DNA of 64,000 nucleotides from Rhabditoides inermis. Lineage: Eukaryota; Nematoda; Chromadorea; Rhabditida; Rhabditidae. Position numbers and translations under genes: made by a program. Below the pieces are notes generated by a model. The model ran no database searches. It worked only from the letters and a program-made list of their open reading frames with translations, and was not told the DNA's origin. The DNA is taken from contig CAWZYM010000305.1 in assembly GCA_963966185.1 (NCBI GenBank), forward strand, positions 386,001 to 450,000, read 5' to 3'. Within the stretch, counting starts at the first letter, position 1. Each line of letters opens with the position of its first letter. Below, one piece after another: positions 49,501 to 59,935 of this stretch.

Positions 49501-50394
49501 AATCTCCACTCTGGTACAAAAACATAGTTTATCATTGATTCAGATAATGAGGTTTGCGGCACTTCACATAATGCGTTTCACTATTGTGTGATTACTGTTC
49601 AGAATCATTAGTTTGAATGAGCAAAGAAACCATAAGTAAACTCTTTTTGGCTTGAATCCCTCAAGCGACAACCCTCTTCCCTTCCTCTCCTCCTCTCCTC
49701 TCTCATTCGGCTATCGGCGTCGGAATCTGCCACACATACATTCACTAATACCATTATACTGATACGCAGTCGAACACCCGGTGAGAGAGCACGCGGAAAC
49801 GAGAGAGCGGCGAGAGAAGCCGCGACGACACGGCTTTGTCGGCGGGTGACAGACGGCAGCTCCGGCAAAATAGTGCGGAGAGGCGAGAGGTACAGATGGG
49901 CAGGCGGACGAGAGAGTGAGAGATGGGAGGAGGGTGTGAGGGGAGATAGCGATCGGGCTATCAGAGTGCGGGATCGCGACAGCCGGAGGGAGGACCGAGA
50001 GTAATTCATCACATGCACACAATCCTATGCTAATGTTGCCACAATCTCCACAAAGCAAGTCAGAACAAAGACCGACACTATCGATTCGAGACACCAACTT
50101 AAAATCATTACTTTCAATTTTTGAAGAACGTGATTCAATAAGAAGACGATTCGGAACTCATGAGTGCACCCCTTCCTTGTCCTCTCCTCTTTCCGTCGCG
50201 GCTCGTTGCCCCACCCGACTCTTCTCTGGGGGTGAGAAATGGGCGTCGATTCTGCGAAAAGACTTTTGGAAACGTCGTAGACAAACGTCTTCTGTTCTTC
50301 CGCGCACACCTTCTGTCTCCTGCCATATAAGGCATTGTCCACTGGTCGAGTTGTAAATCAGTAAAACACACCCCAGCGATCTAAGGCCGCCCGC
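46564..50394. other. 3.8 kb gene-free AT-rich interval
   Basis: No exon chain with splice sites or domain content on either strand. It contains poly-A tracts, a CT run (48236-48264) and many short unrelated frames. The chemoreceptor promoter should lie at its left end. The part from 49.6 kb onward is more GC-rich and probably belongs to the T-box regulatory region (inference). Confidence 0.5.
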
Positions 50395-50511
50395 CGAACG
50401 GCCTCCAGCTAACGCCCCCGCCTACAGTAGCCGCGCGCGCTGATTGGCCGTCGCTGGCTCCGCCCCCTTTTCGCGGGTCGACTGGAAGCAGTGCCCCCCT
50501 CTGTCTACATC
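50395..50511 (+). promoter_or_regulatory. GC-rich proximal promoter of the T-box gene
   Basis: Immediately upstream of the T-box ATG is a GC-rich patch with an inverted CCAAT box (ATTGG at 50443-50447) and a GC box (CTCCGCCCCC at 50459-50468), unlike the surrounding AT-rich spacer. No TATA box is seen. Inference from motifs only. Confidence 0.4.
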
Positions 50512-52505
50512 ATGGCGGCTCCCCGAGCGATGAAAAGACAAGCGGACCTGCCCGAATTCCCGGCGCTGTCCAAGCGGACCCGCTTCTCTATCGACGACCT
50601 GCTATGCGCGGCCAGCTGTGCTCCCGTGGAGAAGGAGCAGGAGGAGGAAGTTGTGGAGGAGGAGAGGGAGGAGGAGGAGAAGAAGCAGGCGGAGGAGCAA
50701 CAGGAGGAGGTATGGGTGGCGATCGTGTGGCTGTGCTATAGTGCTCCTTCAGTGTTCGTCGGTGGTGTGTCGATTGGAGGGCGCTGAGTTGTGGGCCAAG
50801 TTCCACGAGTTGGGAACGGAGATGATCATCACCAAGAGTGGACGGTGGGTCGAGTGTTTTTTAAATGTCATTCCGATACCATTGTACATGTCTCTGGTCA
50901 TTTGTATTTTACTCGAAACCGCGCGTTCTCTTTCGCCACTTCTTCGCCGCGCATCTGCCAAATTGTCTCCATTTCTGTGCTGCTCTCATTATCGCTAAAA
51001 GGTGCCATTCCCCCTCCTCCCCTCCTTCTCCCCAGTCCATAAACGGCTCGTCCGAATTGCTCAGCCAATTTCCGCCGCGTGTCAACCGTCCAACGTGCGA
51101 ATCTGCTAATCACACCCACTCTCCATTTGCAAAATTTGTTTTCGGTGGTCCGTCGGCTCGACAGTTGATTTCGCCAAATCTCTTTGTTAGACCTGTGTTA
51201 AGCAAATGCATGAATGTGTGTTCAGCTAAATTAAGTATACGGTATCTCTGAACACATACCGTATTCTCGTGCGTTCGGGAATCGCTCACCCCACACTTTT
51301 CACTTCAACACTTCGCGCCGGTCCCGGGGGAGTATTGGTGACAATAGGAGAAGTCGGGGAGGGGAGGAATGGGCCGTCAACTAGGGGTGAGAGAGCAGAG
51401 GAGAAGGAGGAGGAGGAGGAGGAGAGGGGAGAAGTGGGAGCAGCCGGGACGTCGGATGAATGAGTGCTGGCGGGAAGACCAGAGCAATTGTCGCATCGAC
51501 AAGCGACTTCCCGTCATAACAACTGCCAAGCGGATATAGTAGATCGGGTAGTGGGAACGTATGGTGGAACGTATCATCTGCGTCGTCTTGTCACTCAGTC
51601 GAATCACCTTGACGCGAAACACATTGACATTCAAACACCCGTATTGCACCTATCCCCCCTCCCTCCCCTATCCTACCGTATCCCACCCTATTAGCATAAT
51701 GTGGTAGGTATTGTGAGGAAATCTCGAAACGCTTGATGTGGATTGAATGCAGGAATGGGCGAAGACATCGTAAATCGGAAGGGAGAGAGGGGGAGAGGGG
51801 GGGGGGGGGTAGTTCGGAGGGATGCATGCTAATCACACTAATAGCAGCACAGATTGTGCTATGAAAGGGCACCGGTGGGGGCTGTAAAGAAGCGAACGAG
51901 AGAGGCGCCGAAATTGCACCACACAAAGAGGGGAGGAATGAAGAGGATTAAGGGAATGAAGAATACCTACGCTAAATCTGAAAAATGCGCTATAATGCAG
52001 TCGCACTCGAAGGCTTTAATCACAAACACGTTGCATTACCATTTATGATAGCCACATCCAGCATATTTTGTCCCCATACGTTCCGAATGCCTCCGAAACA
52101 CTTTGGAATCGCCTTTCGAATCGCCCCCAGAACACTCCCGAATAGCCTTCGGAATACTTCCGAACACTCCCGAACACTTCGGAATGGCTAGCTATGCCTT
52201 CGAAACACTCCCGAATGGCTTTCGAAGAGACTTACCACACCTTTAGCCAAATACGCAATGAAAAACAAATGATTTGAATTGACACAGGTTAACGATCATG
52301 TTGCAGCCGCATGTTTCCAACGGTGAAAGTGTCACTGTCGAATACGGACCCGCTCTCACTCTACTATGTGTATCTGGATGTGGTGCCAGTGGACAACAAG
52401 AGATACCGGTACATCTACAACAAGAGCAGCTGGCTCACCGCTGGAAAGGTACTCCTCTCCTCCATCCTCCTCCTCCTCCTCCTCCTCCTCCTCCTCCTCC
52501 TCCTC

Positions 52506-52545
<40 letters not shown>

Positions 52546-53402
52546 ACCTACTTCTTTCAGGCAGAGCCGGCCCCAAGAAACCGACTCTACCTCCACCCTG
52601 ACTCACCGTTTACTAGCGAACAGCTTCAGAAGCAGGTGAGAAAACCAAGTAATCAATATCAATCCATACCGAGTTTCAGGTGATTTCCTTTGAGAAGGCC
52701 AAGTTGACAAACAACGAGGTGGACAAGACGGGACATGTGAGTGTGAAGTATGACTATTGATTGGTTATTGATTGATTGCAGCTGATTCTGAATTCGATGC
52801 ACAAGTACCAGCCGCGTGTGCACATCATGCGAACATCGAGGGGAGAGCCGTTCGATCCACTATCAGCCACTCTCGGTCAGTCAAACACCCTCAACCAGCC
52901 TGTTCCTAGACATACATGAATCATGCTTTTTTTTCCAAAACTGATTATTTCATGAACTCCCCCCCCCCACTAGCCTAGGTTCAACTCCATACTTGCCATA
53001 TCCTGTTCGCCATGTTCATCTAGTTATGTATGTTATGTCAGAGCAGAGAAAACTTTTTCTTTCAGCCCACCCTCACTCGACGCACGCATTCGAGCAGACG
53101 CAGTTCATGGCAGTCACCGCCTATCAGAACCAGCTCGTGAGTAGTGCTGAGAATTATTGAACTATTGATTGATGCATTTCAGATCACCAAGCTGAAGATT
53201 GAGAAGAACCCGTTCGCGAAAGGATTCCGCGACCCGAGCGGCCGGTCGCCAGACTATGAGAAGTGAGTAATGATTGATTATCGATTGGTATCGATTGGTT
53301 GTGATTTCAGTGACCGCGAGCCACCTCCTATGTCATTCCCACACACAGCGGCGTTCTACAATCCTGCGCTATTCCAGCAGGCACTGTTCAATCAATGTGA
53401 GC

Positions 53403-53462
<60 letters not shown>

Positions 53463-53654
53463 CTCATCCACATTGATTGTATTGCAGTCTGGCTGGGCAA
53501 GTCTCGTCTTCCGGCTCCCCCGGCCCTCTCTCCGCACCTCCTACAACAACTCCTCCTCGCCACTCCGCTGCGTCTCCCCGACGCTCCGCCCCTCTCGGCC
53601 ACGCCCCCCTCCGTCACTCCGACAAAGGAAGAGGTGGTGACGACGGAGGATTGA
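50512..53654 (+). CDS. mab-9: T-box transcription factor, Tbx20/MAB-9 class
   Basis: DNA-binding developmental regulator. Exons: 50512-50709, 50780-50844, 52307-52448, 52561-52635, 52680-52736, 52782-52875, 53066-53136, 53183-53262, 53311-53396 and 53488-53654, giving 344 residues in phase. The T-box starts [24 protein letters not shown] and contains VPVDNKRYRY, YNKSSWLTAGKA, LYLHPDSPFT, VKLTNNE-type KAKLTNNEVD, ILNSMHKYQPRVHI and [28 protein letters not shown]. This wording is that of Tbx20 (vertebrate) and MAB-9. The N-terminus has an eh1-like FSIDDLL (residues 25-31), a possible Groucho contact, followed by an acidic Glu-rich stretch. The C-terminus is Pro/Leu-rich. Intron 2 is 1.46 kb. 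C. elegans has more than one Tbx20-type gene, so the symbol is tentative. Confidence 0.92.
50845..52306 (+). other. 1.46 kb intron within the T-box
   Basis: No nested gene recognised. It contains a GAGGAG run near 51399-51430, a G run near 51800, and a degenerate CCGAA-type repeat (52078-52230). Confidence 0.6.
52078..52230. repeat. Degenerate CCGAACACTC-type short repeats
   Basis: Clustered variants of TTCCGAACACTCCCGAA and TTCGGAA over about 150 nt in the T-box intron. The TTCGGAA/TTCCGAA words recall the interior of the hAT-like MITE at 13105-13598, but no terminal repeats were found. Confidence 0.55.
52462..52546. repeat. CTC trinucleotide then CT dinucleotide microsatellite
   Basis: Intronic in the T-box gene, ending just upstream of the polypyrimidine tract of the acceptor at 52560. 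Confidence 0.9.
53407..53462. repeat. CT/CTAT microsatellite in the last T-box intron
   Basis: CT dinucleotides grade into CTAT units, between the donor at 53397 and the acceptor ending at 53487. Confidence 0.9.
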
Positions 53655-54538
53655 GAGAATCTCATATACATTCGTTCCATATTGAGTTGCCAATGCATGT
53701 CGCGCGGTCTTCCATTGATTTGTCAGTTGTGTAGGTATTGTGAATACCCCGGTGCGCCCTCCGTGTACATATTATTATCCCACTTCCTTCCTTTCTTCCG
53801 TCATTCCATAATCCATGACTGTAGTCCCTCTCTACCATATCACCAGCCGGTTCCCCCTGGCTACCGTAACCCCCCATTCTACACACGTCGTAATCGCTTT
53901 CGGTGTGGGAAACGCATATTTCTCGTGCGGCGCGTTTTATCGCCCCAATCAATCGAATGTCAGTCTCTCTCTCTCTCCCTGCACACAGTGTATTCCTAAA
54001 TACGAGACGTCAGCGTGCAATGAAGTGATTATCGATTACTGATTTGTTTTTTTGTCGTTTACTGATTACCCTGTTTTGCTGGATTTCTAGTACAACTCTC
54101 CGCCACCGCCGAACATGGTGAGATATACGGTAGTTGTGGTGTTAGTGTTGTGTGGTGCGGGGTGTTAGGGCGAGAGGATGGGGTGGGATTATGTGAGAAG
54201 GCGAGTGGAGAGCGGTGATGGATGGGAGTGGAAGGAGAAGGAGAAGGAGCAGGGAGGAGGAGTCAATCATCACGTGTGGAGCAGTGGCAAGAGAGGAGGA
54301 GAGGAGGGGATTTGGCAATACGATTACCAATACGTTTCACAATCTTTTTCGTGAGTCACGCTCGCCTGTCACATTACGCGGAAGACGCGCGAAAGTACGG
54401 TGTATGACTATAAATAGTAAAAAAAATTATATCTAACACTAGTTATGCCGAATCCTTGTGTGATGAATTCGAGACAGGAAGAGGGATAAATAAAAGACCG
54501 CAATTTGCATACTCACAGCACAGATTGCGATAGCGATC

Positions 54539-54618
<80 letters not shown>

Positions 54619-54801
54619 GAGAGGATAGGCGACGAGAGAGAGGGGGCGAGACGAGGGGGGATCACCCCCGAGAATGGTTATGCCTTTACAACCAGCCGCT
54701 TAGGATTTGCGCCGCGATTCCGCAGGAATTAAAAGACACACAAGTACAACACACTGATTAGTTATATACAAAATCTCGTGATTATCGATTTATGGATTGA
54801 T
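53655..54801. other. Spacer between convergent T-box and GDSL genes
   Basis: Contains T-box 3' sequence, a GA microsatellite (54541-54612) and one isolated exon-like block (54091-54117, TTTCTAG before and GTGAGA after, reading YNSPPPPNM). No complete gene. Confidence 0.5.
54541..54612. repeat. GA dinucleotide microsatellite
   Basis: Near-perfect (GA)n with a few AAAG interruptions in intergenic DNA. Confidence 0.95.
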
Positions 54802-54900
54802 TTAGAGTGACTCGTGGGCGGTCATGTAGGCAGCACAGTTGGCAGAGTTCTTGACGGTGGGGAAGAAGGGGCACGACTGAAACATACCCGGTAAACAACC

Positions 54901-54931
<31 letters not shown>

Positions 54932-56318
54932 GTACTACTACTACTACTACCACTCACGGCATCGGGACAGACGAGGTCTCCGGTCTGATCGGAGAGGTTA
55001 GCCTTCACAGTCTTCTTGCCAACCGGCTGAAAGAAGAGGTTGAAAAAAGGGGAAATGATAGAGAGAGAGAGGGGGAAGGAGAGAGAGTTTCTTACCTGTA
55101 CAATGTTGTTCCAGAGGTTCTTGGCAATGACGGAGTGTCCGAACTGGGAGAAGTGGAAGCAGTCAGCTGCGAAGAACGACAGATCGACGGTACCGTCAGC
55201 CTACAAGCAAAATTAAAACAATAAACAACACACAAATAGTGACAAACACTGTTGGAATATAAATACTTTTGAAAACAATGCAAATAGTGAATCGCCTCAC
55301 ATTCCTGGGCGGCTCAGTGATCTTCTGGAAGAATGGTTGGATGACGAGGGTGAAGTCGTCCTTATCGTACGCACCCGACGTCTGCAGATCCATCTCGTCG
55401 TCCTAGAAACGATTAAATCAAACGATCGAATCATTTGTCTGATGCGATATTGCCTGTCAGGTGAACTATTCTTTGTAGTTCGTCTATGGTGGTTTTTCTA
55501 AGTGGTTTTTGCTCTTTGAGACCCTAGCTCATCTGCCGATCAGTCAAGATTCAACTACAAAGCTTCAAATACATACACACTGCGGTTTTCGCTTATCTCT
55601 CATGCGTGAATCAATGAAATCACCTGGTATCCGAAGCAAGAGTTGGCAATCTCAGTGTCAGTGTAGCCTTGGTCAGATTCGCAGTGGCACTCGAACCTGG
55701 AAATGGAGAATGAATCAATAAATCAATACTCATTTGATACCTAATCAATAATCAATCAATACTCACACGTGGAGGGCGTCGCAGAAGTACTTTCCCTTGT
55801 CGATCTTGCGCACCATAGCCATATCCAGCATACCGGTCAGAGAGACGATGGTCCTGCAACCGCCCACTCTAGTCACGCCCACTCTAGCCCCGCCCACCTG
55901 GGCAGGTTGTCCATGAGGATCTGGATTGCCTCCTGCAGATTCTTCTTGAACTGCGCCTTGGAGTGCGACTGAAAGGAGTGTGGTAATGCCCCGCCCCATC
56001 AAGCCCCGCCCACTCACAGTCCTGTTGTACTTGGCGTCGTCGCACCCGGCACAGATGTCGTTGGCGCCGATGAAGATGTTCACGAGCTTCCAGTCGTTAG
56101 CCATGTCGACGTTCTGGAGGAACTCGCTAGTAAGCCCCGCCTCCTCTACTCCCGCCCACCTCGGGATGTTGCTGCATGAGGTTGACGATGAGTCTGGCCT
56201 GACCGGGCATGTCAGATGACTCGGCACCAGGGAAGCCCTGGTTCAGGCGAGAGTTCTGAAAGTGAAAGTGTCTCCTCCACCTCTCCACCTCCCCCCCCCT
56301 TCCTCAGCTTTTCTCTCT

Positions 56319-56353
<35 letters not shown>

Positions 56354-56546
56354 CGTACCTCCCACACGTTGGGCGCTCCGATTCCCTTGGAGTAGCCGAA
56401 GACGTTGGGGTTGAACTTGCGAAGGATGTCTGATGAAGATGACTATGTTAGGGATGAGTGAATACTGACTGACTGGGAATGGTGATGTGCTGGTCGAGCG
56501 ACTTGTCGCCTCCAATCTGGAACGCCAGACCTCTGCAATACAATTC

Positions 56547-56586
<40 letters not shown>

Positions 56587-56848
56587 AGTTTCGAATGCTG
56601 TGATCTGACCACACCGGCTTACGAACCTCTACCATGCTCTCACCTGTACTGCAGGATCACTCCCACCGGGTCTCCCGGCGCCGCTCCCGCTCCGTTCGCA
56701 GCCTGGTATCGATTGATCGATTGATTTATTGTATGAGAGTGATGTTATACCGTGAGAGAGTCTCCCATCGCAGCCACGACCTTGATGTCAGCGAAACGGA
56801 CGGAGTTGACGTTGGTAGGCACGGATGCCGACCTAGGGAGGTATTGAG

Positions 56849-56899
<51 letters not shown>

Positions 56900-57066
56900 G
56901 CTCACTTGGCCATGACGGCCGCAGGGCAAGTCCATCCCGGTGAGCCGAGGTCCTTGAGGTTTGATGCGAGGGCCGCGCCCAGCAAGAGCACACTGATCAG
57001 AACTGAATAAAATGATATTCGACTGGTGACGTCATTGATAAACAGTGAAAACCTACCTGCTCTCAT
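54802..57066 (-). CDS. Secreted GDSL lipase, phospholipase B1-like
   Basis: SGNH/GDSL esterase expected to cleave acyl chains from phospholipids outside the cell. Fifteen minus-strand exons from ATG 57066 (first exon only 10 nt, 57066-57057) to TAA 54802-54804, giving 383 residues in phase. Signal peptide MRAVLISVLLLGAALA. Block I is VVAAMGDSLT (nucleophile Ser), block III is IFIGANDIC (oxyanion Asn), and block V is DCFHFSQFGH (catalytic Asp and His), so the active site is complete. The order and spacing match the PLB1-like branch. It ends MTAHESL with no membrane anchor, so the product is probably secreted or lysosomal. Divergent from the MGCC protein, with 287 nt between the start codons. 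Confidence 0.9.
56851..56896. repeat. GA microsatellite in a GDSL lipase intron
   Basis: Perfect (GA)n on the + strand, (CT)n on the gene strand, filling most of the intron 56833-56905. Confidence 0.95.
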
Positions 57067-57353
57067 GGCGACAGTGTCTGAGAGTGGTGGAATCCAGCGT
57101 GGCAAATCGTATCTCCTCAAATCAGCTGTGCATGGTGTGATAAGGAGATGATAAAAGACTATCACACCAAACTACAGAGTTGTTGGAATTCCTTCGACGT
57201 CATCGACACGTGTAATTGGCATAACACGAGTAATTAACATAAGATGAGATTAGTGGAAGATGGTCTAGACAGGCTCTCACTGTCTGCATGTCTGTCTGTC
57301 TGCCTCTCTCTCCCTCCCCCCTTCCGTCATTCCTGCACGGCGGCCGATGTGCG
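57067..57353. promoter_or_regulatory. Short divergent promoter region
   Basis: 287 nt between the start codons of the GDSL gene (minus) and the MGCC protein gene (plus). It must hold the 5' signals of both unless they use distant promoters. No specific motif identified. Confidence 0.4.
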
Positions 57354-58234
57354 ATGGGCTGCTGTGCCTCATCGCCTGATCGATCGATGGAGAGACGAGC
57401 AGATGACGTCACACCCAACAAGAGCAAGAGCCCCCAGACAACGCCCCCGCCATCCTCCTCCGCCGCATCCAATGCGGTCAGCACCACATCTCTCTCTCTC
57501 TCTCTCTCTCTTCTATCTATTCTTCCTCTGGTCATATGCAATACAGCAGCAGAGCTCTCCTCCCTCTATGCGCCCCATCAAAGTGAATACACACGGAAAG
57601 CCCACCGAGCTGCGCATCCAATTCGCCGACCGTGTCAAGGTATACTGCAATCTACCGTAGACCTAAGCTACCACCGTATTGCTAGGCGCAGCAGCAGGAG
57701 GCGATGATCGGCGTGTCGTTGGATGGCCGCATGCACACGACTGTGATTCCGTCCAAGGACTTCAACAAGCACTGCGAGACCACCCGCAGATACCCCTCCG
57801 ATCTGGGTACGGAAGACGGTAGACATACTGTACTCACAGTATTGCAGAGCGCGGCATTCGTACCTTGTTTGACCAGAACAACGGGTGCATTGCGACTGTC
57901 GTCTTCACCAGCACCATCGGACAACAGGTACTAGAGTTGGGAACGATGACGTCACTCGGCATGACGTCACTGTTTCCGCAGACGTCAGCGTACGTGATTC
58001 CATCTCTTCTGGAGATGATAGGAGCGCAGCCGTTGAAGACGATCGAGATGTGCAAGATGAGATTCCTGCCAGAAGAACTATGTGAGATGAGGAGGGGGAG
58101 TATTCAGGATGACGTCATTCCAGATTCACGGTGCGCGTCTCCGAAACAGCTAGACAAGGTATCGATCGATATGGAGAAGGTTTACGTGGAGGGACTGTCG
58201 ACCACCTGGAGACACTTTCAAGTGCCACTGGTAG

Positions 58235-58287
<53 letters not shown>

Positions 58288-58503
58288 GACGCGTTTCAGA
58301 AGTGGCTGAAGGGATGTCACATCAGCCATCTCCACATTACGAATTGGCTCAACGACAAGGATATCGTGAGTGGTTTGCTTGTATATGTTGTTGACTGTTC
58401 TCTTCAGCTGGGAGTGATAGTGGCGTGTCTGAAGCAGTTCTCCTCCCCTCCTCTCACCATCACGGCACAGATTGACGACGTTGAGATGTGAGCTCCTCCA
58501 TCA

Positions 58504-58561
<58 letters not shown>

Positions 58562-58937
58562 CTCCCAAAGACTTCTTGCAGGCTGGAGAGTGTATCCGCG
58601 CTCGCAGGATGCTGTGAAAAGCTCAACTTCTCTCTCAACATGAGTCAGTGATGTTCCTACAGTATGCGATGACGTGGTGTGTTTCAGAGACGACTCGCTA
58701 CATGAAGGACGGTCATCTGGCGCAGTTCGGGGGTCTGGACGCGTGTAACCCCACGGACCAGGAGACGATCATCGAGAGCCTACACACCATCAAGGGGGTC
58801 AAGAACGTGCGTGCATTCTCTTCGAGCGATAAACAATCGACGCATTCAGTTTGCCGACTTCACGATTGTCGACATTCCGCTGCAGACGGAGACTGATGTC
58901 GGATTCTGGAAGAGGGCGCTGCTCAGTGAGTTGTGCT

Positions 58938-58974
<37 letters not shown>

Positions 58975-59119
58975 ATCTCTCTCCTCCTACCTCCTTCAGA
59001 TGTGCACTGTTCCCGTCTCGAGCTGAAGCTGGATTTAGAGGCCAAGACGTTCACATACAACCACGCTCGCCGCAACTATGTCGAGTCCAAGCCGGGATGC
59101 GATGAGATGGAGTGCAGGT

Positions 59120-59158
<39 letters not shown>

Positions 59159-59174
59159 AGAGAGAGAGAGAGAG

Positions 59175-59228
<54 letters not shown>

Positions 59229-59301
59229 GTATTGCAGGAGAGGTCTGATGATGGGTCTCGTGGAATGGACGAACGGACAGGCACAATGGAGCAAGCCATG
59301 A
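57354..59301 (+). CDS. Unrecognised protein with N-myristoylation/palmitoylation start
   Basis: Twelve exons: 57354-57476, 57547-57639, 57686-57806, 57848-57927, 57982-58230, 58300-58365, 58408-58487, 58582-58643, 58688-58806, 58850-58925, 59000-59117 and 59238-59301. All are in phase, giving 416 residues. The first residues MGCCASS fit an N-myristoyl site (Gly2, Ser6) with adjacent Cys for palmitoylation, so membrane anchoring is likely (inference). A Ser/Pro-rich linker is followed by alternating hydrophobic strands and helices, without signal peptide or TM. The middle (KWLKGCHISHLHITNWL and following) loosely recalls the FTH/FBA-type repeats of nematode F-box proteins, but I see no F-box and do not claim membership. 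An in-frame ATG at 57288 would extend the N-terminus by 22 residues; the MGCC start is preferred for its lipidation motif. Confidence 0.7.
58239..58284. repeat. GA microsatellite in an intron of the MGCC protein gene
   Basis: (GA)n starting 8 nt after the donor at 58231. Confidence 0.95.
58508..58558. repeat. CT microsatellite in an intron of the MGCC protein gene
   Basis: Perfect CT run between the donor at 58488 and the acceptor ending at 58581. Confidence 0.95.
59122..59225. repeat. GA microsatellite filling the last intron of the MGCC protein gene
   Basis: About 100 nt of GA with a few T or AAA interruptions make up nearly the whole intron 59118-59237. Confidence 0.95.
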
Positions 59302-59935
59302 GAAGATGAGAAGAGAACTTACACTTACAATACTTACAACTTATATATTACAACTCGATAGTCTTTTCTTATCCTTTATTGTTTACAATGAATGAGATAA
59401 TATTTTAACTTTAAAATATATTTTGAATAAATATAAATGTAAAATGTTGTGTCAGAATTGTACAGAAAAGCAGTGTATTGAAAGTGAAAATAAATTTCTT
59501 TATATATTGTTCCCTATATAATGAATCATTTGACCTGCTGGTGCAACTTTTTTATTTATTAAGATAACTTGATTACCTCTGGTTGTGCAAAATCGTGCCA
59601 CACTGCATTGTTCACGATAAAACACTTCTTGTTTTTAAACTGAAAATTTGAAAATGTTGTTTCTATTTTTCTTATATGTTAATGAATGCGTGTTTTATAT
59701 GTTTGAACGCGCATTCTAATTCGTTTGATGTTTCGTACTATGTTCATACACTTGTATTTGTTTTCCTTGTCAGTATGTATGGCCAACTTTATGATGCCAA
59801 CGTCGCAATATTGTGCAATAGTTGGGTTGTGCAACCTTGCGCAGCACACCTCTTTGCCATGCGTTACTTTTCTCTTCGCCTCATTATATTTGCCTTCTTG
59901 CTTTCCTCATTTCCTCTCCTCTTATTGCAGTGTGG
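59302..59935. other. Spacer between the MGCC protein gene and the ASCC3 gene
   Basis: AT-rich, with AATAAA-type signals between about 59425 and 59495 that would end the upstream transcript. It closes with the strong acceptor TTATTGCAG (ending 59930) five bases before the ASCC3 ATG, a likely spliced-leader site. Both genes point the same way, but about 630 nt is long for a typical nematode operon spacer. Confidence 0.5.
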
